Of a DNA stretch of 64,000 bases, positions 18,801-28,146 are shown piece after piece. Source of the DNA: Bacteroidota bacterium. Its GTDB lineage: Bacteria; Bacteroidota; Bacteroidia; J057; JADKCL01. Position numbers and translations under genes: made by a program. The notes below the pieces were generated by a model, which worked only from the letters and a program-made list of their open reading frames with translations, did not search any database and was not told the DNA's origin. The first letter of the stretch is position 1; the number at the start of each line of letters is the position of its first letter. Location: positions 1-64,000 of the forward strand of contig JADKCL010000025.1 of NCBI GenBank assembly GCA_016718825.1, in the 5' to 3' direction.

Positions 18801-21800
18801 TCATCTTGGATTTGGGTGCGCCTTGTTGTAAAAGTCGCGGTAAGAGCGATCGTCTCCTTCCACGGTGATGTCCATGTCCTCGGGACGCCAAGCGGCTCCC
18901 GTCGTTCTCGTCGGCAGGATTTCGACGTAAGATGGGGCTTGTGAACCGTCTGGCATCGTCGGACGTTGGTGCATATAGGCGTCGATGCTTTCCATCGTTT
19001 GCGCTTCTACGGCACCCGTAATAGCCTCGTCTCGCAAACGCTCGGCTACGTTTTGAGGTATCATGGGCAGCGCAGTGCCGTATTTTGCAGCTGCAGCACG
19101 TTGCAAAATGGAGAATATCTGGTTGAATTCTGCACGATTCGCACGCGGATCTTGATAGACCTGGTCTGCAACATGGCTTGCGAAATTGCTTTGTGCACCA
19201 CGCTCGGTCCGGTAGGTGGGATGACCTGTTCCGACTGCCTGTACACCAAAGATGATCGCCTTCAAGGCAAACATCACAAATATGCTGGCAGCGAATAGCA
19301 AGCCAGCCATCAATCCCGGATTACCGTTGCCCTCCCTCAATGCGAAAAATGTAAGAACGGCGGCAATCTCAAGCGATACGATCCCGACTCCAATCAAGGT
19401 TGGAGTGAGATCCCGAATCGGCGCACCGCCCGACGGATTGCGATTGTGTGGGCCAGGATTCTCCCGGGTTCCTGTATCCTCGAGACTATGTAGATCCCTG
19501 CCTAGTTGCACGAGGTCACGGTTGTCTCGGTTCTGAGGCGATAGATTTGCAACATCTCTGTTCACACGCGCCAAAGAATCCTCCTGTGAAGGGTAATGAT
19601 TCTGCTGAGTACGCCCAATTTCGATTTGAGACATCATCTCCCCAATCCCATCTCCTGGACGATCTTGCTTGTCGTGGTCCATGCCGGCAGTCGCGAGTGC
19701 GATCTGCGCCGCATCCTCGCGCGTAAACCCAGCCGCCAATGCCAACCTGTACGTGAGTGCCCCATGGGCAGGCTCCTCAAACATCCCGTTCGTATCCATG
19801 AACTTCAGCGGATTGTTGTTCACATAGGCATAGCGGTTGCCCTTTTGTTTCTCGCCGAGCTTGTCGGGACTGAGCCATCGGCCGAGCCAGGGGACGTAGT
19901 AGCGGGCGCTGTGGTATTCGAGGCCGCTCTCCTCGTCGCGCTCCATGCCGGTGAAGCGGTAGCGCTTGGCCGCTGCATTCACCGTGGCATTGCGGGCTTG
20001 GTAGCTCGTCGTGCCGAAAGGGTGATGCTCTTCGTAACTGATCACGCGACCCGTTTGATCGACTTCCATGCTCGCCGAACTCAAGTGATTGGGCAATTGG
20101 TAGCGCACGAGGTGGGCGTCGGGCTGGCCATTCTGGCCAACGGTGCGGTTATCGACCATGGCGATGCGCTGCTTGTCGTCGCTCACATGCAGGGTGTAGC
20201 GCTCGACATCGAGGTCACCTGCATTGTCGTAGCTGCGGTACAGCTCCACCGTGCCGAGGTAGTACCGCTGTTCTTTCTTCAAGGCTTGTGCACCCTGCGC
20301 ATGCGCCTTGTCAGTCACCTTGCGCACGCGTTCGCCCTTGCTGTCATACACATACCACGTGGTCTCGGGTTCGCCTGCATTCACCGCTTGCGTCGCCACG
20401 GCTTGCAATTGGTCTCGGTAATTCCACTGCATCCGCGTAAGGTGGGGCATCGCCGTTGCGAAGCCATGCTGTGGATGCGGGTGGTAGTGGTAGTTCTGGC
20501 CAGAGATGCTGGTGAAGTCGAGGCGGTTGGTGCCGGGGACGTAGCTGTAATTGCGGGTGTACCCAGCCATGTCGGCGGTATGGATCAACTGAGAGAGATT
20601 GCCGACTTCATCGTAGCGATATACTTGCGCATAGGGCCGCCATAGGAAATCATCGTTCGGATTGAGCTGCTTCAAGAAGGGCAGGTCGTTCCAGTTGTCG
20701 AGTGAGGAGAGGTTCACCGTCGCCGCATGCTCACGACCTGTGGCATGCACGAGCTGGTAGATGGGATCGTAGGTATAGGTGCTCAAGCCCGTCGTTTTCT
20801 GGTTGTCCCAGAACCGCACGGGAATGCATTTGTCCTCGAGATGGGTGAGGTTGCCCACCGCGTCGTAGGTGTAGTACAGGTCTTGCAGGCTCTCGCCATT
20901 CAGGCGGTAGCTATGCAGGCGGGTGATGCGCCAGGTCTCGTTGTCGTAGAAATAGTCTGCCGTGACATCGTTGCCAAATCGGATCTTCGTGCGCTGACCC
21001 TTCTCGCTGTAGTCGATGTTGTGGACAAAGGTCTCCGTGAGCCCCAGGCGCTGCACTTGCACCGCCTGCAGGAGATTGGCAGCATTGTAGGTGGGCAGGT
21101 AGGTGCTACCGTCGGCGCTGGTCTGCTGTTTCACCCGGCCCATGGCATCGTATTCGAAGGTCTGCGGGAAGGCCTCGGGATCAAGCAGCGCATCTGGATT
21201 CAAAGCAGGCCAATCGATGACGCTTTTGTAGTCGGTGGCAAAGCGGCGGCTGGCGCTCACAAGTTTGCCATCGAGGTCAAATGCCAGCGACTCCAATTTG
21301 CCGGCGGTATCGTAGAGCACGATGGCTTGCCCGCGCAGGTTGAGCGCCTGGTCATTGAGGGCACCCTCGCCGTAGACGATGCGCTCGATCACATGGTTCA
21401 GGGGTGCCCCATCGCCGCCGCTCACCGTCTTTTGCGTGATGCGGTGGATGGGATCGTTGTACTGCGTGTGGAATACATGCTGGCGATTATCCCAGTCATA
21501 CATCGCCTCGCCGAAGATGTTCATCAGCTTCCAGCGCGCACCCGAGTCGGGGGTCACTTGGTAGAGGGCATTCCCGAGCATGTCGTATTTGCTGGTCAAG
21601 ACGGGACGCAGCAAGGTATCGGTCGTGATGTGGGCCTGCCCCTGGATGTCGAGCGTGAGGTAGGTGTTGTACTGGATATCCACGTTCAGGTTGTCCTTTC
21701 CATTGTGTGTCACTTGCAAGACGCTGCGCCCCTGTGCATCAAAATGCTCCGTGAATTGTGTGCCGGCATGGGCGAAGGCCTGTGCGGCAGCCTCTGCCTC

Positions 21801-24107
21801 GCGCATCGGGTCCTTGCCTGCCGCGAGCAGCGCTGCATCGATGTTGTGGTGAATGCGGTCGAGGTACCATGGTGATTCCGCACAGGTGTCGTTGCGGTCC
21901 CAAGCCTCCTTTTTCCAACTGTCGAAAACAACTTTGGTGAGGGTGCCATCAGGGTGCATCACCTTGATGGGGCGGCCAAGAGCATCATAATATGTGATCG
22001 AGCCTTTGCCAGTCTCCACCAACTCCTTATGGTTTTCATACTGATGGGTCACGGAGAAGTAAGGCTCGTATTCCTTCACGACATTACCTTTGTTGTTGAG
22101 CACCTTGCGGCCATTGCCGATCCAGCGGTTTTGGGGATTGGGTCCGGCGGATGTATCGACGGTCAAGATTTGGATGCTGGCATTGGGGTTTTCGATCACC
22201 TGCTTGGCGAGACCGGGCTCGGCCTGGGCTTTGGTCATCGTGACCTTGCCGCTACCATTGGCATATTCAAACTTGAGTTGGAGCGGGGAATCGACGTTTT
22301 GTTGGAAGTATTCCTCGCGGGCAATGGTGGCAGAGAGGGCAGGCAGCGATCCGCCGGATGATTTGTAGCGGTCCCAGTCATAGGCGAAACGCAACGTGGC
22401 CTTCTGGAGCAGCGGCTGCGCCGCAAGTGCTAAGGCACTCGGAGTTGCCGCCGCTGCAAAATGCTGGAGGTTCAGGGTCTCCGCCGCATCCTCCCAGTCC
22501 AAATGGCCTGTGAGGTCGTCGGCTTGCAAGCCCTTGCCGAGCCGAGCCATGACCTTCACGCGCCCCAATTCGTCAAAGATCACCTCGGTGATGTTGAGGT
22601 TGGCGTCGCGGGTGCGGCGAGCTTGCAGCGTGCGCAAGTCAAACGCAAGGACGGTATTATGGTTGAGGGCGGCATCGACGGTCTCCTGCATGAGCAGGAA
22701 GTCGGTCGAGAAATAGCTGAGGCTGGTTTTGGCGCCCAAGGGATCGGTGACCGAGAGGGCGCTGTAAAAGCGGGTCGCTGCAGCAGTGGGTGCCTCGCCA
22801 AGGTGCAAGTATTGCGTCGTCCCTGATCGGATCCACCAATTGGTGTCGCCGTCCAAGTGCATGTATTCGCCCTCAGCCATCATCGGTGCCGTCGCCTTGA
22901 TCCCAAAGATGTCGGCTAGCAGCGCGGAGGAGAAAGCGAGCTTGTATTTTTCTGCCACCAAGCCCAGCGGATGGATTTCGTGCAAGGCGAGCGGCGTCAC
23001 GAGGTCGGCAGACAGGTAATAGCTGCGTTCCTGTGACAGCAAGCGCCGATGGACAGTGCCCAGAGGCGGGACGGTCTGGTATTGGTGGTATTCGACCGGG
23101 GTCGAATTGAGGAGGACATGGAATGTGGGCCGGTCAAAATCAATGATTTTGAAGAGACCGCCGCTCGGTATGAGGCCCTTGATTTCGTAACTACTCTGCT
23201 CGGCCAATAGGCGCAGGCGATAGGTGGTCGGGGAAATGCTGTCGTCGGTGTAGCTGCTTTTTTGGTAGCTCACCTGCGTGAGGGACTGCGCAGCGCTGGT
23301 TTGGATCGGCAGGCCGACGCCCGGCACTTGGCGGCCATAGACGACGCTGGCGCTCTCCAATACATTGCCGAGCTCATCCACACGTACATTCAGGGTGTGG
23401 CTGATGCGCGGATCGGTGATATTGCGGTCGTAGTTGAGGGTGAGTGTTTCGCTCTCATTGACCACAAAGACGGCATGTTGTTGAGCACCCTTGGGTTGGA
23501 TGAGCGCCACGACGCAGTTGTGGGTCGCGACCGAATAGGGGCTCAGTTGACGCTTGCGTTCCTGATCTGTGGCATTGAGACTGGGGGCGTCTAGCGCGAA
23601 AACCTCGGCACGCAGGGGCATGCCCTTGCAGGCGCGCATGGCCTCTTGCCATTCGTCGTCGTTGAATCCAGCGATGGCACCGAGCGGCAGATGCGGGGCG
23701 ACGATGAGCCGCGCCTCGTCGAGTTTCGGCTCATTCACAACCACGGGAAATCCCTTGCGGTTTATTTCCTCGGGCCAATATTCGGTCGCAAACTGGCTCA
23801 GCAAGCGTTGCCGGTCCATGCCCGCCCCGAGATGGTACCAAGTTTTGGTGAGCACCGGCGCTTGGTGCAATGTGGCGTCCACGACATTCGTCGCTCCGCT
23901 CTTTACCCAGTGCTCAAATTCCTCGGTATCCAATTGATCCACCCTCCCAAAGCCCCTGAATTCGCGCTCGCGGTGGTCGTAGTAGCCGTGGTGGTAACTG
24001 TACTCGCTCACGTAGCGGCTGCCCTCCACATGGTCCAGCATCTCGGTTTTGCGCATGCAATGCACAGGAAACGGGAGACGTGTGATCCAAGAGTTGGCCC
24101 AGGGCAC
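18801..24107 (-). CDS. TcB second half fused to TcC: Rhs repeat protein with variable C-terminal effector
   Basis: The frame has 1768 codons. The N-terminus (ITRLPFPV, then YHHGYYDHREREFRGFG near 40-55) is the TcB mid-domain. From about 700 onward come YD/Rhs repeats that build the toxin cocoon. Residues about 1383-1443 are the Rhs core (GLEYHSARYYVPWLGRWLSPD...NNNPLKFMD), after which TcC proteins autocleave. The last 325 residues (18801-19778) are the variable cargo. They have a His/Asp-rich helical start (LGRDLHSLED at about 92-101 of the tail), two strong membrane helices (about 124-146 and 154-183 of the tail) and a polar end. I do not recognise the toxin activity. The coding sequence overlaps the SpvB frame by 194 bp, and the real continuity is a +1 frameshift near 24092. 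Confidence 0.88.
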   Translation of the reverse strand: MPWANSWITRLPFPVHCMRKTEMLDHVEGSRYVSEYSYHHGYYDHREREFRGFGRVDQLDTEEFEHWVKSGATNVVDATLHQAPVLTKTWYHLGAGMDRQRLLSQFATEYWPEEINRKGFPVVVNEPKLDEARLIVAPHLPLGAIAGFNDDEWQEAMRACKGMPLRAEVFALDAPSLNATDQERKRQLSPYSVATHNCVVALIQPKGAQQHAVFVVNESETLTLNYDRNITDPRISHTLNVRVDELGNVLESASVVYGRQVPGVGLPIQTSAAQSLTQVSYQKSSYTDDSISPTTYRLRLLAEQSSYEIKGLIPSGGLFKIIDFDRPTFHVLLNSTPVEYHQYQTVPPLGTVHRRLLSQERSYYLSADLVTPLALHEIHPLGLVAEKYKLAFSSALLADIFGIKATAPMMAEGEYMHLDGDTNWWIRSGTTQYLHLGEAPTAAATRFYSALSVTDPLGAKTSLSYFSTDFLLMQETVDAALNHNTVLAFDLRTLQARRTRDANLNITEVIFDELGRVKVMARLGKGLQADDLTGHLDWEDAAETLNLQHFAAAATPSALALAAQPLLQKATLRFAYDWDRYKSSGGSLPALSATIAREEYFQQNVDSPLQLKFEYANGSGKVTMTKAQAEPGLAKQVIENPNASIQILTVDTSAGPNPQNRWIGNGRKVLNNKGNVVKEYEPYFSVTHQYENHKELVETGKGSITYYDALGRPIKVMHPDGTLTKVVFDSWKKEAWDRNDTCAESPWYLDRIHHNIDAALLAAGKDPMREAEAAAQAFAHAGTQFTEHFDAQGRSVLQVTHNGKDNLNVDIQYNTYLTLDIQGQAHITTDTLLRPVLTSKYDMLGNALYQVTPDSGARWKLMNIFGEAMYDWDNRQHVFHTQYNDPIHRITQKTVSGGDGAPLNHVIERIVYGEGALNDQALNLRGQAIVLYDTAGKLESLAFDLDGKLVSASRRFATDYKSVIDWPALNPDALLDPEAFPQTFEYDAMGRVKQQTSADGSTYLPTYNAANLLQAVQVQRLGLTETFVHNIDYSEKGQRTKIRFGNDVTADYFYDNETWRITRLHSYRLNGESLQDLYYTYDAVGNLTHLEDKCIPVRFWDNQKTTGLSTYTYDPIYQLVHATGREHAATVNLSSLDNWNDLPFLKQLNPNDDFLWRPYAQVYRYDEVGNLSQLIHTADMAGYTRNYSYVPGTNRLDFTSISGQNYHYHPHPQHGFATAMPHLTRMQWNYRDQLQAVATQAVNAGEPETTWYVYDSKGERVRKVTDKAHAQGAQALKKEQRYYLGTVELYRSYDNAGDLDVERYTLHVSDDKQRIAMVDNRTVGQNGQPDAHLVRYQLPNHLSSASMEVDQTGRVISYEEHHPFGTTSYQARNATVNAAAKRYRFTGMERDEESGLEYHSARYYVPWLGRWLSPDKLGEKQKGNRYAYVNNNPLKFMDTNGMFEEPAHGALTYRLALAAGFTREDAAQIALATAGMDHDKQDRPGDGIGEMMSQIEIGRTQQNHYPSQEDSLARVNRDVANLSPQNRDNRDLVQLGRDLHSLEDTGTRENPGPHNRNPSGGAPIRDLTPTLIGVGIVSLEIAAVLTFFALREGNGNPGLMAGLLFAASIFVMFALKAIIFGVQAVGTGHPTYRTERGAQSNFASHVADQVYQDPRANRAEFNQIFSILQRAAAAKYGTALPMIPQNVAERLRDEAITGAVEAQTMESIDAYMHQRPTMPDGSQAPSYVEILPTRTTGAAWRPEDMDITVEGDDRSYRDFYNKAHPNPR

Positions 24108-26430
24108 GGTCGTTGTTGTAGAACCACGTGGAACTTTTATAGCTCAGGCGGGTCTCCTTGCCGAGGTTGTTCACGTAGCGTGTGAGGAGATGTGGTTTCT
24201 TGCCTGCCATGAGGTCGATGTAGCGCAGAGGCGCCTGGGCGTGCTCGGGCAGGCTGGATGTCCAGACAATGCAGGCAGTGCCATTGCCGAGGATGTCGCT
24301 CACAGACACCGTATTGGGGCGGGCGGTGGAGAGAAAGGGCACGATGTCTTGGGCCTCGCTCCAGGCATTGCCGCTCAGGTTCAGCCAAGCCTTGCAACCT
24401 CCATGCGTGAGGTAGAGCAGGTCCACATTGCCCGTGCCGCTGAGGTCTGCCAATTTGAGTTGGCCGGGATCGAAGAGATCGGGATGGGTAAACCACGGGG
24501 CATTGGCCATGGCGACGCGGGCCCCGAAGCGCCCGTAGCCGAGGTTGGGCCAATAGCTGACCTCGCCGTTGCGCACACGCACGATGTCTTGCAGGCCGTC
24601 CCCGCACATGTCTGCGAGGAAGACGCTTTGCGATTCGTCGCTAAAGACCAAGGCAGGCCCATGCTCCTCGTTTCCTGCCTTGGGCGATCGTTGTGCCGAT
24701 CCATAGCCCTGCTTGCCCAGCGCCTCGTGCCAGACGAATGCATTTTCCTCGGAGATCAGGATATCCGCCTTGCCATCACCATTGAGGTCCAGCATTTTCT
24801 GGTGGGCATTTTCCCGCTTGGCATTCAGGATCTGGGGGAATGCTTGGAAAGGCAGCCACTGCAAGTCGTCGCTCAATTCGAAGTAGCCTTGGAGGCTCTT
24901 GTCATGGACGACGATTTGTTTCTGGCCATTGTTTTCCAAATCTTGCAGACTCAGGGCACCGCCCGAGACGAAGCCTGAAAAGGAAGGACGCGGCGCGACC
25001 AACGTTTGGTGGTCCAGGTGGATTTGCCCGTCTTCGTTGCGGTCGCCGGCATTGCGCTTGTAAAACCATCCATTGGCCTGCTCGCTCAGGATGCCGGGAA
25101 TGCCTTCTCCCCACAGGTCCACCCATTGGTAAGGACCGTCGATGCCCGAGGGCAGGTTTTCCTGCGAAGCCTTGTCGAGGGTATGGATGGTATTGTCCCA
25201 GTCGAGGGGCTGGTAGCTGAACTCCAATGCGGGCAATGATTTTTTGGAATATTGGCCGTTGGACATGCTGTGGTAGCCGTTTTGGGTGACGCTGCTGAGG
25301 TAGCTGAGTTCAGCGTCTTGGCCTGCGCCCACGCCCGAGGACGTGTAGCCAAGGTCCAGGGAGCGCACGAGGCAGGGTTGCCCAGCCTGCAAGTCCGGGA
25401 ATGTGTGAAACATGAGCACCCGCTGCAAGAGGCGGTAGCTCCTCACTTCAAAGCCCGGGCGGTAGGTGCTGAAGGGGTCGGGCCGCAGTGCCCAATCCTG
25501 GCCGGGCACCTCGGCAGGCGTTGGCAGGGTGGCGTGGTGCTCGCCGTAATCAAGCACAGCCTCGAAGCGGTAGGCACCCACATAGTTGGGCGGCAACATG
25601 GCGTGGACGGCATCGCGGTAGCAAGGTGTCGCGTTGCCATACCGGATCGATTTCAGGTAAAGGTTGCGCTGCAGTGCATTGCCGTTGAGGCGATTGCGCT
25701 CAGCGATCGTGTTGGGCACGCCTTGCAGGTTTTCTGGCTTGTAGGTGAATGCGATGCAATTGCCGCGGTCATCTAGGCTGAAGTCTGGTAGCCATTGGAA
25801 GACCCTGCTGGGGTCGGCGGGATCATGCAAGCGGCTTGCAGGGCTCGTGCCGAAATAAGTGATGTGGTTGTCTTTGGAGATCGTGCGCCACCACGTGTCG
25901 TTGCCCTGCCGGATGCGCTCAATCCTTGCCACATTGGATTCAAGACGTGGTCGATAGACTTGGACTTGGAATCCCGCAATCGTGTCTGCATCGGGCACCC
26001 AATGCCCGCCCTGCCACCGCAGCGCCGGCACCAATTCCTCGGCACCTGAAAACATAAATGTGTCGTCGGCATCGTTGTACCGCGGCAGTCGGCGGTCGGT
26101 GCGCCGCTGGATCGAGGTGCCGTCGAGACTCCAACCGATGCCAGCGATGCTGTTGCCGCTCCCCGAGTTGTAATTCAGGGCGAGGGATGGCGTGTAGCCG
26201 TTGCGGCCGGCCGATAGCGGAACCTTGACGCTGAACGAAGAGGTGCCGTTGCTCGGGTTCATCTTGAATTGCTCGTCGATCCCCTTGATGGCCCCGCCGC
26301 CCTTGGGCAACGTGACGCTAGGGACATCGATGGCGATGCCATTCTTCTTTTTGCTATCGGGTGCCGCGCTGTTGGCGGAGGCGTTCACCGAGGGGGTGGG
26401 TGTATGCGGGGCGGTATTCTTGTCTAGCAT
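23914..26430 (-). CDS. Tc toxin subunit B, SpvB/FG-GAP N-terminal part
   Basis: The frame has 838 codons; the first about 780 are meaningful. Residues about 25-330 are the SpvB domain (GGAIKGIDEQFKMNPSNGT, SLALNYNSGSGN). Residues about 420-730 carry FG-GAP/VCBS-like blade motifs (DLNGDGKADIL, MCGDGLQDIV, DLSGTGNVDLL), and the TcB mid-domain begins at about 735. After FYNNDRALGQ the frame turns into an unrelated Arg/Pro-rich tail, while the +1 frame carries the expected SWITRLPFPV. The last about 55 codons are therefore an out-of-frame read. The protein caps the TcA channel and, with TcC, forms the shell holding the effector. It is the first gene of the leftward operon, with a promoter about 340 bp upstream. 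Confidence 0.87.
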   Translation of the reverse strand: MLDKNTAPHTPTPSVNASANSAAPDSKKKNGIAIDVPSVTLPKGGGAIKGIDEQFKMNPSNGTSSFSVKVPLSAGRNGYTPSLALNYNSGSGNSIAGIGWSLDGTSIQRRTDRRLPRYNDADDTFMFSGAEELVPALRWQGGHWVPDADTIAGFQVQVYRPRLESNVARIERIRQGNDTWWRTISKDNHITYFGTSPASRLHDPADPSRVFQWLPDFSLDDRGNCIAFTYKPENLQGVPNTIAERNRLNGNALQRNLYLKSIRYGNATPCYRDAVHAMLPPNYVGAYRFEAVLDYGEHHATLPTPAEVPGQDWALRPDPFSTYRPGFEVRSYRLLQRVLMFHTFPDLQAGQPCLVRSLDLGYTSSGVGAGQDAELSYLSSVTQNGYHSMSNGQYSKKSLPALEFSYQPLDWDNTIHTLDKASQENLPSGIDGPYQWVDLWGEGIPGILSEQANGWFYKRNAGDRNEDGQIHLDHQTLVAPRPSFSGFVSGGALSLQDLENNGQKQIVVHDKSLQGYFELSDDLQWLPFQAFPQILNAKRENAHQKMLDLNGDGKADILISEENAFVWHEALGKQGYGSAQRSPKAGNEEHGPALVFSDESQSVFLADMCGDGLQDIVRVRNGEVSYWPNLGYGRFGARVAMANAPWFTHPDLFDPGQLKLADLSGTGNVDLLYLTHGGCKAWLNLSGNAWSEAQDIVPFLSTARPNTVSVSDILGNGTACIVWTSSLPEHAQAPLRYIDLMAGKKPHLLTRYVNNLGKETRLSYKSSTWFYNNDRALGQLLDHTSPVSCALHAQNRDAGPCGGQPLRERVQLPPRLLRPPRARIQGLWEGGSIGYRGI

Positions 26431-26921
26431 AGATGATACAAATTCAAGAAGTCGTAAGGCTCAAAAGGAGCCAATATTGCGTTTGTGCCCAAGCGGCATT
26501 TTATCAAACATCCTTCCATAAGCATGGCACACCGTGTAGGCAAGGCAAGACCAAACCGATATAAAAAAGCGATCTACAAGCAAATACGTCTATCGCTATT
26601 CTCAATCACGATGCATCTCATGGGCCGAGGTGCTATTGTGGCGGAATAGGCATCACTTTGGCCAAACGCCAAGGATACATTGTCATCACCAAAAAATGCT
26701 TAAATCGAGGGTGATGCCTTCACAATGGCACGATGCCATTCTCTAACATCCGTTTAGTCACTTTATAAAATCAAAGTTAAGACAATCATCGAAAGAGGCA
26801 AATGACTTAAAAGAAAAAAACGTATATTCAACAATCAAATACCCAAAAAAGTAAACACCCAAGAATTCAACACCAACAATGATTCTGTAAATTCCATAAA
26901 TTCTGCTAATTCTGATCCACT
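26431..26921. other. Divergent intergenic region between Tc operon and 341-residue gene
   Basis: This is 491 bp without a gene. It holds the Tc promoter at 26772-26802 and then an unusually long leader of roughly 330 bases toward the TcB start. The right part is AT-rich, with no consensus promoter recognised for the rightward gene. Confidence 0.6.
26772..26802 (-). promoter_or_regulatory. Bacteroidota-type promoter of the Tc toxin operon
   Basis: On the minus strand TTTG (26799-26802), a 19-base spacer and TAACTTTG (26772-26779) match the consensus exactly. It points toward the TcB start at 26430, leaving a leader of about 330 bases, long enough for post-transcriptional control. Confidence 0.65.
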
Positions 26922-27947
26922 ATGGCAAAGGCATCAACCCCACATCCCATCCAAGGCAAAATTGGAAACCTCATTTACACCGTCAGAAACGGCAAGCAAT
27001 TTGTCCATGAGGCTCCCAAGGAATACGTTTTCCGGCAAGGCACACCTGCACACGGCCTCAACAGACGCGAATTTGCCGGCGCAGCCAAAATTGCCTGCGA
27101 AATCTACAATGCCCTCAAACCGGAAAAGCCGCGCAAATGGCAGGTTACCAATCCCGCCGATGCCCCCGGTCCGATTTTTAAAGCCTATTCGCAAAATGTG
27201 TTGACGGGGATCCTCAAAAAAGCCTCCGAAGCAGAGGCCAAACGCAAGCACAGGTACTACCATTTTGCGGATCGTTTTCTGTTTCGGGACGCTGCCGTAG
27301 CCCTGAAGGGTCTTGACCTGAGCAAGAACGACGACACGGCAGGCCATGTCAGATTTATTCCAATTGGACCGCAGCACAACCCCACTGCGATTCGTATCCT
27401 TGGCTTGACCAAAGCCGCGGAGACAATTCCGGCCCATGGAAATGCCCGCCTCGAAGTCCGTTTTCACATCCGGCAAGTCAGGTTCGTGGAACGTTTTTAT
27501 TCCGAATCGCATGCGGCATGGATCACCCAAGAAGAACAGAAGGGCGAATCCAAAAAAACGGGCACCTCCAAGCAAAAGTCCACACAACCCAGTGATTGGA
27601 TTCCCTTGGACATCCTGCCAACCGAAGGGATTTCGATTGAGCTACCAGCCTGGGAACCCGATGCAACCTACCTGACTGCAATTCTCATAGAATGGCGCGA
27701 GATGCGCAAAGTAGGCCAGAAAACGATTCGCCATCACGCCTTTGGCATTGCACGCATCGTATCCGCACATGCGCCCGCCGCAGTCTGGGAAGCCCAAGAC
27801 GCCAAATCTTTAGAAAGGCAAAAACCCGCTGCCCACCATACCCTTCCGACGGCCATCCTGAACCAAACTGCAATGCCAAGGGTCAACCCCTACACGAATC
27901 CCAAAGCCTACATCTCAGCCGCCCTAGCCAAAATGCGACAAACGTAA
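26922..27947 (+). CDS. Hypothetical protein, 341 residues
   Basis: I do not recognise the family with confidence. The N-terminus (PIQGKIGNLIYTVRNGKQFVHEAP) resembles the GKLGN...RGKxxxR opening of a group of Bacteroidota proteins of unknown function (DUF6266-like); this is a weak impression. The protein is basic, has no signal peptide and no membrane helix, and has a Lys/Ser/Thr-rich linker at about 207-225. The second half looks like beta strands with Ala/Pro linkers. It is transcribed away from the Tc operon and lies just left of an insertion element. Length, the ATG after an AT-rich leader and a steady codon pattern support a real gene. Confidence 0.65.
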   Translation: MAKASTPHPIQGKIGNLIYTVRNGKQFVHEAPKEYVFRQGTPAHGLNRREFAGAAKIACEIYNALKPEKPRKWQVTNPADAPGPIFKAYSQNVLTGILKKASEAEAKRKHRYYHFADRFLFRDAAVALKGLDLSKNDDTAGHVRFIPIGPQHNPTAIRILGLTKAAETIPAHGNARLEVRFHIRQVRFVERFYSESHAAWITQEEQKGESKKTGTSKQKSTQPSDWIPLDILPTEGISIELPAWEPDATYLTAILIEWREMRKVGQKTIRHHAFGIARIVSAHAPAAVWEAQDAKSLERQKPAAHHTLPTAILNQTAMPRVNPYTNPKAYISAALAKMRQT

Positions 27948-28092
27948 AAATGTCGTTTTAGCGCTCCCAACCATCTTTTCTTCCATCAACGCCAACCGCG
28001 TCAGGCTACGCCATGCCTCAAATCCAGCCTTCCCACAGCCGGATTGTCCAAATTGTACCAAAACCAGCACTTTCCAAGAGATACTGTCTTGA

Positions 28093-28110
28093 CCTGAAAT
28101 AGCTATACAC
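28093..28110 (+). repeat. Left inverted repeat of the IS
   Basis: CCTGAAATAGCTATACAC is the reverse complement of the motif repeated at the right end. A degenerate second copy (CCTGAAAAGTGTGTAAC) follows directly at 28110-28126. Confidence 0.65.
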
Positions 28111-28146
28111 CTGAAAAGTGTGTAACTATTAATTTGGAAGATAGAC

